The translations under genes and the position numbers were made by a program. From JBFHQE01 sp041592335 (lineage in GTDB: Bacteria > Pseudomonadota > Gammaproteobacteria > Thiohalobacterales > Thiohalobacteraceae): a stretch of 64,000 bases of DNA. A model generated the notes under the pieces. That model saw only the letters and a list, made by a program, of their open reading frames with translations, was not told where the DNA came from and did no database searches. Of this stretch, positions 51,513 to 59,814 are shown piece by piece; the stretch's first letter is position 1; each line of letters opens with the position of its first letter. The stretch spans positions 69,494 through 133,493 of the forward strand of contig JBFHQE010000007.1 of the NCBI GenBank assembly GCA_041592335.1, given 5' to 3'.

Positions 51513-51791
51513 ATGAAAGCCACCGCAGAATTACAGATTGTCCCGATCGGGGAAGGCATATCGGTCCGGCACCACATCGCCCGCGTGGTCGAAATCCTCA
51601 ACAGCAAGGGGTTTATTGTCGAAACCCACGCCTCGGGCACCAACCTCGAAGGTGAGCTGCATGAGATTCTGGCGGTGGTGGAAGAGCTGCACGAAACCCT
51701 GCATCAACAGGGGGTGGTACGGCTGCTGAGTTACCTGAAACTCGAAACCCGTACTGACAAGGAAATCACCCTGGCCGGGAAGCGGCTATGA
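51513..51791 (+). CDS. MTH1187-family thiamine-binding-type protein
   Basis: A 92-residue protein from ATG 51513 (MKATAELQIVPIGEGISVRHH). The fold is the ferredoxin-like one of the MTH1187/YkoF group (DUF77), whose members bind thiamine; the conserved VEILNSKGFIVETHASGTNLEGELHEIL (in parts) fits. It is divergent from yebC. Function in the cell is not known. A palindromic repeat and the RAYT gene follow. Confidence 0.85.
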   Translation: MKATAELQIVPIGEGISVRHHIARVVEILNSKGFIVETHASGTNLEGELHEILAVVEELHETLHQQGVVRLLSYLKLETRTDKEITLAGKRL

Positions 51792-51807
51792 AACCACGCA
51801 TGACGTA

Positions 51808-51828
51808 GGGGCGACCGGCCGGTCGCCC
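51808..51828. repeat. REP palindrome upstream of RAYT gene
   Basis: Contains GGGCGACCGGCCGGTCGCCC, a perfect 20-base palindrome, 24 bases before the RAYT ATG at 51852. Identical cores occur at 52136-52155 and within 52391-52420. Confidence 0.9.
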
Positions 51829-51851
51829 AGATTCCACAAGGAGGTGGAATT

Positions 51852-52385
51852 ATGAAATACGACCCAGATGTCCATCACAGAAGGTCAATCCGGCTGGATG
51901 GATACGATTATTCTCAAACCGGCTGCTATTTTGTCACCCTCTGCACCTTCAATCGTGAATGCCAGTTTGGTGAAATAATGAACGGCGCAATGCAATTAAA
52001 TGAAATTGGAACAATTGCTGCCGAAGAATGGACGAAAACAGCTGAAATTCGGAATGGAATCTCATTAGATAAATGGGTTGTGATGCCCAATCACCTGCAT
52101 GGAATCATTGCCATCGCATCACCACACACATCACTGGGCGACCGGCCGGTCGCCCCTACAGGACCAGCTGCGAATTCTTTAGGCGCCATAATCGCAAACT
52201 ACAAAGCAACGGTGACAAGAAGAATTAATCGCTTACAAGACGAACCCAGCGAAAAATTATGGCAACGCAACTACTGGGATCACGTTATCCGTAATGACGC
52301 AGATCTCACACGTATCCGCGAATACATCGTGAATAATCCGGCGCAATGGGAACTGGATAAACTACATCCCGACAATCAAACTTAG
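51852..52385 (+). CDS. REP-associated tyrosine transposase (RAYT, Y1/IS200-like)
   Basis: A 177-residue single-strand DNA transposase-type protein. The HUH motif is in VMPNHLHGII and the C-terminal block YWDHVIRNDADLTRIREYIVNNPAQW (in parts) is characteristic of RAYTs, which bind and cut REP palindromes. A strong AAGGAGGTGG precedes the ATG. Palindromes with an identical core flank the gene on both sides, and one lies inside it in frame (52136-52155), coding for GDRPVAP just after the HUH region. Either the insertion is tolerated in a loop or the protein is altered. RAYTs are usually domesticated single-copy genes. Confidence 0.93.
   Translation: MKYDPDVHHRRSIRLDGYDYSQTGCYFVTLCTFNRECQFGEIMNGAMQLNEIGTIAAEEWTKTAEIRNGISLDKWVVMPNHLHGIIAIASPHTSLGDRPVAPTGPAANSLGAIIANYKATVTRRINRLQDEPSEKLWQRNYWDHVIRNDADLTRIREYIVNNPAQWELDKLHPDNQT
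52136..52155. repeat. REP palindrome inside RAYT coding sequence
   Basis: GGGCGACCGGCCGGTCGCCC in the RAYT reading frame, translated within SLGDRPVAPTGPAANS. Frame is preserved. Confidence 0.92.
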
Positions 52386-52390
52386 CAATT

Positions 52391-52420
52391 TGCAGGGGCG
52401 ACCGGCCGGTCGCCCCTGCA
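52391..52420. repeat. REP palindrome downstream of RAYT gene
   Basis: A perfect 30-base palindrome from TGCAGGGG to CCCCTGCA with the same 20-base core as the other copies, six bases past the RAYT stop. It also lies between the ends of two convergent genes and may act as a terminator. Confidence 0.92.
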
Positions 52421-52427
52421 ACATCTT

Positions 52428-53879
52428 TTAGAACAGGAACCGATAAACGAACTGGAAGCTGTTCTGGCTATGCACCGAGGTGAATGCCGGAATGGTCGAT
52501 CCATTACCCGGATTGGTCACCTTCTTTTCGAACGCATGTTGGAATGAAAAATCAATCGCCTGCTGATCGTCAAAGCGGTAGCCAAAGCCAAGCGTCAGAT
52601 GCTTTTCGGGAATGGCCGGGAACAGGGCATTCAGGAATGAGTCCGGAACCGGGTTACTGGCCACGTTAATACCACCGCGCAGGGTCAGCTGCCTGTTGTA
52701 TTGATAAGCACCGCCCAGCTGCACCACGGTCTGGTCATCCCAGTTCTGGAACAGCGCCACGTCCATGCTTTGACCGGCAAATCCCTGGGCCAGCTGATTG
52801 GCCTGCGTTGCATCGGCTTCAAACGACATCTTGAAACTCTTCATAACGCTTTCCCAGTTGATGCGTTTGATATCGCCCGCGAACATCCACTTGCCATTAG
52901 GCTTATAGGCCGCGCCAACCGCCCAGGTGGAAGGCCACTGAAAATCCTTGACCTTGATGGTGCCGGTTACCGGAATATCGTAATTCTGCGCACCCGCACC
53001 GAAGTTTGCCCGCACGCCAAAGCGAACAGAGGCATCCTTGGTTTTCATATCGCCCAGGTTGGTCTTGGAATGATAGGTACCGCCGATGGTCCACTGGTTA
53101 TTGATCTTGTAAGTCGCACCCAGTTTCCCCGCCAGGCCATAGGCGCGCGCCTTGCCGGAAAAACGGCTGCCGTTGCTGAAATCGAAGTAGGCATGATGCA
53201 CTTCGGTAATCGTGCCCGCGCCATAAAGCGTGGAAAATGCGTTGACCATGGTGCCGCTCGCCGTACCAATGCTCTGCTGTCCCGGCGTCGCCAGATTGAA
53301 GAACTGCGCTTCACTCATGGCCATTTTCAGATCCAGACCGGCCCAGACCAGGTCCAGGCTACCGCCGACGCTCAGGCGATCGCTGACGTCATAGGCAACC
53401 GGCGCAATAATGCGGCCCACGCTTAATTCAGTACGTTGCTCCAGGTTGGATGTAACGCCATAAGCCGCGCCGGGATTGCTTAACGGACTGGTGGAACCGA
53501 ACTCGGTGCCCATGCCACCCTGGCCATACAGGCCAACACCGTAAGTCAGTTTTTCCAGTTTGCGCGTCCAGCCGAATGCTGGCATGTAATAAGCCGTGCC
53601 GTCCGATTCCACTGACTGGCCGGCAATCTCAGTGGTGACATCCGGGCCGAGAAAACCGAAGAAGATATCCAGACGATTACCATCCTCGCGCATACCGAGG
53701 GTTGCCGGGTTATTCATCATCGCCGCGGTACCGTTATCGTAGGCCATCGAGGCACCGCCCATTGCGGTCGCTTCCGGTCCATAACCTTCGATGTTCATGC
53801 CGTTGGTCGCCCAGAGGGCCTGTGAAATTGCCGCCAGCAGCACACCGCCGGCAACGCGTGGTACACGCATTGTCTTCAT
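52428..53879 (-). CDS. OmpP1/FadL-family outer membrane porin (3)
   Basis: A 483-residue outer-membrane barrel. Signal peptide about 1-24 (ends ALWATNGMN). The plug region has EATAMGGASMAYDNGTAAMMNNPATLGM, the NPA-type FadL signature, and the chain ends FQFVYRFLF with terminal Phe. It belongs with the porin at 15036 rather than the classical FadL at 16677. GGAG sits eight bases before the ATG. Convergent with the RAYT gene. Likely imports a hydrophobic compound; which is unknown. Confidence 0.9.
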   Translation of the reverse strand: MKTMRVPRVAGGVLLAAISQALWATNGMNIEGYGPEATAMGGASMAYDNGTAAMMNNPATLGMREDGNRLDIFFGFLGPDVTTEIAGQSVESDGTAYYMPAFGWTRKLEKLTYGVGLYGQGGMGTEFGSTSPLSNPGAAYGVTSNLEQRTELSVGRIIAPVAYDVSDRLSVGGSLDLVWAGLDLKMAMSEAQFFNLATPGQQSIGTASGTMVNAFSTLYGAGTITEVHHAYFDFSNGSRFSGKARAYGLAGKLGATYKINNQWTIGGTYHSKTNLGDMKTKDASVRFGVRANFGAGAQNYDIPVTGTIKVKDFQWPSTWAVGAAYKPNGKWMFAGDIKRINWESVMKSFKMSFEADATQANQLAQGFAGQSMDVALFQNWDDQTVVQLGGAYQYNRQLTLRGGINVASNPVPDSFLNALFPAIPEKHLTLGFGYRFDDQQAIDFSFQHAFEKKVTNPGNGSTIPAFTSVHSQNSFQFVYRFLF

Positions 53880-53992
53880 TTATAAAACTCCAGGTAGGGG
53901 TAAGCGTTTGAAATGCATATCCTTCGCCGACTTATATCCGTGATTCTTTCGATCTAGGAGTTTTGTCGGCGGAGAGGTGTATTTCTGAAATG

Positions 53993-54018
53993 AAAAAGCC
54001 CGGTAAAACCGGGCCTTT
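53993..54018 (-). terminator. Rho-independent terminator of nadA
   Basis: Minus strand GCCCGGTTTTACCGGGC followed by TTTTT, about 21 bases past the nadA stop. Confidence 0.85.
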
Positions 54019-54038
54019 GTAAATTATCTGTTAAAGAC

Positions 54039-55139
54039 TCAAGGCGATACTTCGAGCATTCGTTCCAATGCCAATTTAGCCTGCGCGGCCTCTTCGGCGG
54101 GCACCTTGATCTGGTTCACCGGCTTGCCATCGACCAGGTTTTCCAGTGTCCAGGCCAGGTGTTGCGGATCAATGCGGAACATGGTGGAACACATGCACAC
54201 GGTCGGCGACATGAAGTGTACGTTCTTACCTTCGTGCTTATGCTGTTCGTGCAGGCGATTGACCAGGTTCAACTCGGTGCCCACCAGCCAGCGCGTACCC
54301 GGTGCGCTTTCGGCGATAGTCTTGATAATGAATTCGGTGGAACCCACGGCATCCGATTTCTGGCAAACCTCGAAACTGGATTCCGGATGCGAGATCACCT
54401 TGCCTTCGGGATATTTCGCCTTGAAGGCATCGATGTGTTCCGGCTTGAACATCTGGTGCACGGAACAGAATCCCTTCCAGAGAATCATTTTGGCTTTCCT
54501 GATCTGCTCTTCGGTCAGACCGCCCATCGGCTGGTCGTAATCCCACACCACCATTTCATCCAGCGGAATACCCATGCTGTAGCCGGTGTTACGACCGAGG
54601 TGCTGATCGGGGAAGAACAACACTTTCTCTCTTTGACCGAACGACCATTCCAGTACATGCCGTGCATTGGTGGAGGTGCAGACGATGCCGCCATGCCGGC
54701 CGCAAAAAGCCTTCAGGTCCGCGGCAGAGTTGATATAGGTAACCGGGGTGATGTTTTCATCCGGATCAAGCACTGCGCTCAGTTCCTGCCAGGCGCGCTC
54801 GACCTTGGCCAGGTTCGCCATGTCGGCCATGGAACAACCGGCGGCCATATCCGGCAGGATGGAGATCTGGTCCGGGCGCGACAGGATGTCCGCGACTTCG
54901 GCCATGAAGTGCACACCGCAGAACACGATGAACTCCGCATTCGAACTGGCCGCCATGCGCGACAGCTTCAGAGAGTCGCCACTGAAATCGGCGTGGCGGA
55001 ACACTTCTTCACGCTGATAGTGATGCCCCAGAATAACCACGCGATCACCGAGTTTGGCGCGCGCGGCAAGAATGCGGTCTTCGCATTCCGCATCATTCAG
55101 CTTTACATAAGGTTCCAGGGCGATGGCCGTTGCTGCCAT
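54039..55139 (-). CDS. nadA: Quinolinate synthase A
   Basis: Iron-sulfur enzyme joining iminoaspartate and dihydroxyacetone phosphate to quinolinate in NAD synthesis, 366 residues. Cluster cysteines are visible in AAGCSMADM, GGIVCTSTNARH and TVCMCSTM. Other family segments: ILGHHYQREEVFRHADFSGDSL and FPDQHLGRNTG. It lies 65 bases downstream of nudB on the same strand. Confidence 0.96.
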   Translation of the reverse strand: MAATAIALEPYVKLNDAECEDRILAARAKLGDRVVILGHHYQREEVFRHADFSGDSLKLSRMAASSNAEFIVFCGVHFMAEVADILSRPDQISILPDMAAGCSMADMANLAKVERAWQELSAVLDPDENITPVTYINSAADLKAFCGRHGGIVCTSTNARHVLEWSFGQREKVLFFPDQHLGRNTGYSMGIPLDEMVVWDYDQPMGGLTEEQIRKAKMILWKGFCSVHQMFKPEHIDAFKAKYPEGKVISHPESSFEVCQKSDAVGSTEFIIKTIAESAPGTRWLVGTELNLVNRLHEQHKHEGKNVHFMSPTVCMCSTMFRIDPQHLAWTLENLVDGKPVNQIKVPAEEAAQAKLALERMLEVSP

Positions 55140-55204
55140 GATCGACTCCAGACAATCGGTTCAGTCCGCAATATACAAAAGAAAAGGCCGCCAAACAGTA
55201 CCAC

Positions 55205-55663
55205 TTATTGAGTAGATTCGGGCACATAGCGCTCGATTGCCGCTCGATTCGTGGGGGAACTGGCGCGCGCCAGCGCCGCGTTCCTGGGCATCCACCGATA
55301 AACATGGTGTTCGCGCGGGTCGATTGCAATGGCGGGCGGCGTTGCCAGCGGCAGCAGAAACACGTGTTCCACGTTTTCCTCGACCTCCGGCGCGAATTTG
55401 TGTCGCCAGGCGGGCAGGATCGGGTAACGATTCACCTCACCGGTCGCCACCAGCCCGTCCGCGACCAGCCCAGTCTCCTCGCGCACCTCGCGGACGGCCG
55501 CCGCTTCAATCCCCTCTCCCCATTCGAGACTGCCCGTGACCGACTGCCAGAAACCGCGAGGCTGCTGGCGCTCCAGCAGCAACACCTCGCCCGCAGCGGT
55601 AAAAATTACCACCAGCACCGATTCTGGCCGTTTGAATTTCTGAAGTTCCAGAGTGTGATCCAT
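55205..55663 (-). CDS. nudB: Dihydroneopterin triphosphate diphosphatase (Nudix)
   Basis: Folate-pathway Nudix hydrolase of 152 residues, near the E. coli NudB length. The Nudix box is complete: GSLEWGEGIEAAAVREVREE followed by TGL. The N-terminal KRPESVLVVIF and the late HEHVYRWM-type segment (EHHVYRWMPRNAALA) fit NudB. Identification within the Nudix family is by overall resemblance. Confidence 0.88.
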   Translation of the reverse strand: MDHTLELQKFKRPESVLVVIFTAAGEVLLLERQQPRGFWQSVTGSLEWGEGIEAAAVREVREETGLVADGLVATGEVNRYPILPAWRHKFAPEVEENVEHVFLLPLATPPAIAIDPREHHVYRWMPRNAALARASSPTNRAAIERYVPESTQ

Positions 55664-55829
55664 GTCTCAATTTGCTTTTTTATCGCTTCAGGTAGTCAAA
55701 AATATGACGTATTACTCTGTAGAACGTGAACCAGACCACAGGCTGACCGTGCCCTGATCACACAGGACGTTCCCTCGCACCACCGGATGATGCCAACAAA
55801 TCAGAGGCTTACCCATGCCGGAGGTGATT

Positions 55830-57425
55830 ATGCCACACAAGATTTACTCAACTGCCCTGATAGCCCTGTCCAGCCTGGCCTTTTCACTGCAGGCGCAGGC
55901 CATCCCGAATTGCGGCGCCGCGGGTACCGGTAACACCTGCTTTTTCACCAATGTGACCGACTTTCAGGGCCAAACCTTCGATCATCTGAGTTTCGATCCC
56001 GCGGACGAACGCTCAACCGCCAGTATCACCCAGAAGTTCGCCAACATCAGCAGCATCAGTATGTCCGGCGGTTCCGTCCAGATCCGCAACACCGGGGAAA
56101 TTTCCAACCCCGCCGGCAAGGGGGGCGCAGTCAGCGGCACCTACTTTGTCGACTGGGGCTATTTCGGCGGTTCCAATATCACAATCACTTTCGTCGAGCC
56201 GGTGGATGCCGTCGGTGCTTTCTTTGGCGGCGATTCCGATTATGACGCCGGACGTATGGTGGTCACCCTGGCCGATGGCCGTGTCTACTGGGTCACCCGC
56301 GCTGAATCCGGTTTAAAGGCCGTCGCCAATGACATGGGTGAATGCGGGGCTATTAACGGTTTTCTTGCCGTGGACAGCAATGGTTCCAGCAAAATCAAGA
56401 AAGTCGTGTTTGATCAGAACAGCGACGCCTCCTCCATCGACAGCGTGTTTTTTGGTAACGCCAGCGGCGGGACCAATGGCATGGGTGTCACCGGCTTCCC
56501 GTCCAGCCCGGTCAATCCGGCCTGCCTGACGCAGGGTTATCCGGCGCCGCCTGTACTACCCATCAGTGTTGTTCCGGTAGTCGACACGGATAACGACGGA
56601 CTGCCGGACGACTGGGAAATCCAGTACGGACTCAATCCCTTTGACCCGAATGATGCCTTGATTGACAGCGATGGCGACGGTCTCAGCAACCTGACCGAGT
56701 TTGAAAACGGCAGCGACCCCACTTTTTACGATGGCAGCCCGTTACCGGATTCGCTGGATAACGTTGCCGTCGATGGCACCCTGCGGCTGATGCCGCAAAG
56801 CACCCCTCCCGTCGTGTGCGGACTCGATACCGAAGGATCCATGTACTATGACAGCGGCCTCAAGCTGGCCTTTATCTGCGATGGTTCCAGCTGGTCGGCC
56901 TACCAGGGCAGACAGGGTGACCAGGGCCCGGCCGGTCCGGAAGGACCCCAGGGGCCAGTGGGCCCAATGGGCATGATAGGTCCAGAAGGCCCCATGGGTC
57001 CTGCTGGCCCGCAAGGTGAAACTGGCCTAACCGGCCCAGCCGGCCCACAGGGAGCGCAGGGTCTGAAAGGCGACAAGGGTGATCCCGGCGAACAAGGCCC
57101 CAAAGGTGACCCGGGCGAAAAAGGCGAACCGGGTAAAGACGCGCCCTTTGCCAGCATTCAATGCAAAGCGAATCAGTTTATTCGCTTCAATGGCAATGAA
57201 TGGGAATGTACCTCGGATATTCTGAGTTTGCTCACCACGACCTGCCGCAATGGCGACACCATCATGTTTGAAAACGGGAGCATCACCTGCGCGAAATTAC
57301 CATCCGGCGGATCCTCGGCTGGCGGAGATCGGGATGACGATGATGACGGCAGCCGTTTTGACAGGGATAAAGTCAAAAGCTGGTGGAGCGATCGCAAGGA
57401 CTATTTCGACAAGAAATGGCGCTAA
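55830..57425 (+). CDS. Exported protein with TSP3-like calcium repeats and collagen-like domain
   Basis: A 531-residue exported protein from ATG 55830, which has GGAGGTG ahead. Signal peptide about 1-24 (ends QAQAIPN). Residues about 25-240 are a beta-rich domain with paired cysteines. Residues about 252-298 carry Asp-rich TSP3/EF-hand-like repeats (DTDNDGLPDDWEIQYGLNPF and DSDGDGLSNLTEFENGSDP). Residues about 360-437 are 26 uninterrupted Gly-X-Y triplets, Pro- and Lys-rich, as in collagen. The tail has more cysteines, then an Asp run (DRDDDDDGSRFDRDK) and a basic/aromatic end. No sorting motif such as PEP-CTERM is seen. Probably a surface or matrix protein. Function unknown. Confidence 0.85.
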   Translation: MPHKIYSTALIALSSLAFSLQAQAIPNCGAAGTGNTCFFTNVTDFQGQTFDHLSFDPADERSTASITQKFANISSISMSGGSVQIRNTGEISNPAGKGGAVSGTYFVDWGYFGGSNITITFVEPVDAVGAFFGGDSDYDAGRMVVTLADGRVYWVTRAESGLKAVANDMGECGAINGFLAVDSNGSSKIKKVVFDQNSDASSIDSVFFGNASGGTNGMGVTGFPSSPVNPACLTQGYPAPPVLPISVVPVVDTDNDGLPDDWEIQYGLNPFDPNDALIDSDGDGLSNLTEFENGSDPTFYDGSPLPDSLDNVAVDGTLRLMPQSTPPVVCGLDTEGSMYYDSGLKLAFICDGSSWSAYQGRQGDQGPAGPEGPQGPVGPMGMIGPEGPMGPAGPQGETGLTGPAGPQGAQGLKGDKGDPGEQGPKGDPGEKGEPGKDAPFASIQCKANQFIRFNGNEWECTSDILSLLTTTCRNGDTIMFENGSITCAKLPSGGSSAGGDRDDDDDGSRFDRDKVKSWWSDRKDYFDKKWR

Positions 57426-57444
57426 GAAAATACGCTTATACGCG

Positions 57445-57909
57445 TCATTCTTTGGCGAGTTCCAGCCGGTAGGTTGCATGACAGGCCACACAGTTATTCA
57501 TCAGCTCGGATAACTGGCCTAATGCATGCTCTCCGTCACCCAATGATTCAGCATCCATTGCCAGAAGATCGAACTTTGAATGCGTATCAAAACCCAGCTG
57601 CTTGAAGGACAGAGGCAACTTCCCCATCAACGTGCCGGGCACCTGTTGCTGGGCAGCCGCACCCGCTTTTCTGGCATATTCCGCCACCAGCTGCATATCA
57701 TCCTTTGAGACTCCCTCTGAGATCTTCTGCACGCTGGTTAAAAAAGCACGCATTTCCTCAAGCACCAGGTTTCTCTCAGAGTCAGTGAGCAATATCGCAA
57801 CTCGACCATCCGCGCCTTCAACCACTTCACCCTGAAGAATAAATTTATAGCCTCCCGCAGCAATAATCAGCAACAGAAACCCAACAATGATTGCACACGT
57901 TTTATTCAT
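57445..57909 (-). CDS. Cytochrome c'-like exported protein
   Basis: A 154-residue protein from ATG 57909 (AGAAGGTG ahead). An N-terminal hydrophobic helix (IIVGFLLLIIAAGGYKF) acts as signal or anchor. The remainder is helical with a heme motif CVACH followed by ATYRLELAKE at the extreme C-terminus, the position typical of four-helix cytochrome c' and cytochrome c-556 types. It may bind nitric oxide or carry electrons. Convergent with the collagen-like gene, 19 bases apart. Confidence 0.8.
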   Translation of the reverse strand: MNKTCAIIVGFLLLIIAAGGYKFILQGEVVEGADGRVAILLTDSERNLVLEEMRAFLTSVQKISEGVSKDDMQLVAEYARKAGAAAQQQVPGTLMGKLPLSFKQLGFDTHSKFDLLAMDAESLGDGEHALGQLSELMNNCVACHATYRLELAKE

Positions 57910-58050
57910 AGCACCTTCTTTAGTAAGAAAGACCGAACAGCCCAGGTATCGCCACAAGGGATAGTGGCGATATCAAAACAAAAACGCGGGAAAAGTTAAT
58001 TGCCTTTAGTCAATTCCGCAGCCCCATATGAGAACTGTCCGGCGCAAGCC

Positions 58051-59442
58051 CTACCCGATCATCCGCCCGGTGAAATGCTCTGCCTGATGCGCGCCCTCTT
58101 CATCCAGCAGTTCTTTTTCAAATTTTTCTTCATTAATAGTTGCGCCGAGATACTCCGCAATCACGCGTAAATCTATCTCCGCATTCTCCAGGCAGGAGGT
58201 ACCGCCCGGCGACGGCGTCATGTTGAAAATCGCGCCCTGACCGGTATTGATCTTGGCCTCGCCCATCAGCAGCCGGCAGTTCTCTTTATCGATCAGCTGC
58301 GGCCGAATACCACCGACCTTTTTGGCAAATTCAAGATCGCGAAAGCGCAATCCAGGCACAATCTTGCGCACGTCCTTTAGAAAAAGCATCTTGCGCAGCA
58401 AGGGCACTTCAAACAGAAAGTTTTTCAACATGTAGTTGCGAATATCCGGAACGCTGAACAGGTCCCAGAGCGTTTTCGCCACGTTGCGATCGAAGCGTAA
58501 CACCCGCAGGTAATCCGGCAGGGTTCTGTAGTTATAGCGCTCCAGTACCGGCAGGATCAGCGCGGTCGGACCGAAGCGCGTTTTACCCGGCACTAGCACA
58601 TCGGGATCACCGTGAATCGCGGCAAACGGCAGCTTGTCGTTCTGCACCGTGTACACCTTGCCACGCAGCACATTCGGCGTGAAATAATAACTGCCCGCCA
58701 CCGGCAGACAGGAATAATTCAGACCGTAGCCCAGGTCATGCGCCAGCTTCAGACTGTGTCCGCCAGCGCAAACCACCAGCGCGCGCGTCTGATAACAGGC
58801 CTTATCGGTTTCAATAATGTAATGATCTTCGCCGGTTTTGATATGCCGGACATTTTCGTTGTAGTTGATCGCGACTTCCTTGCCGGGTTCGGCCTGCGCC
58901 TGGCGAACAAAGGAACGCGACAGTGCCTCGAAGTTCACCGCCGTGTACTCATCGGTCGAACCCAGCGCGACGACTTCTTCCTCGCGCAAACGTCCGTCCG
59001 CCCGGGTCGCAACCGTGGGCTCGATCTTGGCGATATCCTTGATTTCCAGCAGGCGCAGATTGGGATAATGCGGACCGAACACCTTAAAGCGCTCGCGCAG
59101 TCGACGACATTCTTCCGCACCGACACCCAGCACCATCTTCGGGTACTTGTAGATCAGATGTTCCTTGTCCGGCTGACGCAGGCAGTAATTTGCCAGCATG
59201 CGCGCGGCACGCTGCACCTTCAGCGCCTTCTCAAGCGTGTAGTTGGTTTCGATGTCACCGCAGTGCAGCGTCTGGCTGTTATTGCTGGATAGTGAATTCA
59301 CCCGCGCGGGCGCGGCGTATTTCTCGATTACCGCGATGCGCTTGATATTGGTGTAGCGCGCGATCTGGAACAGCAAGGCCGTACCCGATACACCGGCGCC
59401 AATGATAAGCAGGTCATACTGATGTGAATCCATACTGGCCAA
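58051..59442 (-). CDS. FAD-dependent malate:quinone oxidoreductase-like enzyme
   Basis: A 463-residue flavoprotein with N-terminal FAD motif LLIIGAGVSGTALLFQIARY and the Mqo-like segments NSLSSNNSQTLHCGDIETNY and RFGPTALILPVLERYNY. Similar to the Mqo-type proteins found in epsilonproteobacteria and other lithotrophs, with the late SPGGTSCLENAEIDLRVIAEYLG. Malate oxidation to oxaloacetate with electrons to quinone is the likely reaction; an activity on another 2-hydroxy acid is possible. Single gene with no clear operon partner. Confidence 0.82.
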   Translation of the reverse strand: MASMDSHQYDLLIIGAGVSGTALLFQIARYTNIKRIAVIEKYAAPARVNSLSSNNSQTLHCGDIETNYTLEKALKVQRAARMLANYCLRQPDKEHLIYKYPKMVLGVGAEECRRLRERFKVFGPHYPNLRLLEIKDIAKIEPTVATRADGRLREEEVVALGSTDEYTAVNFEALSRSFVRQAQAEPGKEVAINYNENVRHIKTGEDHYIIETDKACYQTRALVVCAGGHSLKLAHDLGYGLNYSCLPVAGSYYFTPNVLRGKVYTVQNDKLPFAAIHGDPDVLVPGKTRFGPTALILPVLERYNYRTLPDYLRVLRFDRNVAKTLWDLFSVPDIRNYMLKNFLFEVPLLRKMLFLKDVRKIVPGLRFRDLEFAKKVGGIRPQLIDKENCRLLMGEAKINTGQGAIFNMTPSPGGTSCLENAEIDLRVIAEYLGATINEEKFEKELLDEEGAHQAEHFTGRMIG

Positions 59443-59508
59443 ATCCCTGTGTCTTCAGGCAATTATCGACATTTTGGCCAATAAATGAAATTCCCGGCTG
59501 CGCGTCGG

Positions 59509-59547
59509 TAACAGGCGCAGCGAGGCCGGGACCCGCTGCGCCTGTTA
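59509..59547. other. Strong hairpin downstream of DUF2892 gene
   Basis: TAACAGGCGCAGCG and CGCTGCGCCTGTTA are perfect 14-base complements with an 11-base loop. It begins one base after the stop at 59549 on the minus strand. No T run follows, so it is either a Rho-independent terminator of atypical kind, an mRNA-stabilising 3' hairpin, or a dispersed repeat. Confidence 0.6.
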
Positions 59548-59548
59548 T

Positions 59549-59746
59549 TCAACAATTCTTGCAGGTCTTGATGCCAAAGATCGCATAGGCCGGACAGAAG
59601 CCAATCAGACCGGTAACCAGCGGCACAATGCCGATTAACCCCCATGGGTACAGGCTTTCGGTGAATGGCCCTACAAAACTCAATGCAATTAATGCCACAC
59701 CGGCAACAATCCGAACGACTTTATCCACTGCACCTACATTCGCCAT
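59549..59746 (-). CDS. DUF2892-family small membrane protein
   Basis: A 65-residue inner-membrane protein of the DUF2892 (YgaP-like) type: MANVGAVDKVVRIVAGVALIAL, then two membrane segments, and a C-terminal FCPAYAIFGIKTCKNC with three cysteines, the usual family ending. In some proteins this module is fused to rhodanese domains, so a sulfur-related role is possible but unproven. It lies between the Mqo-like and deacetylase genes on the same strand. Confidence 0.88.
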   Translation of the reverse strand: MANVGAVDKVVRIVAGVALIALSFVGPFTESLYPWGLIGIVPLVTGLIGFCPAYAIFGIKTCKNC

Positions 59747-59814
59747 AAAACCACTCCTTGAAAGACAGATTCAATGGCACAAGCATAGCGGAGTTTTGCC
59801 GACGCGCTATTGCG

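Noticed and set aside
54159..55211. 350-codon plus-strand open frame
   Set aside because: Antisense to nadA, which has its cysteine ligands and family motifs intact.
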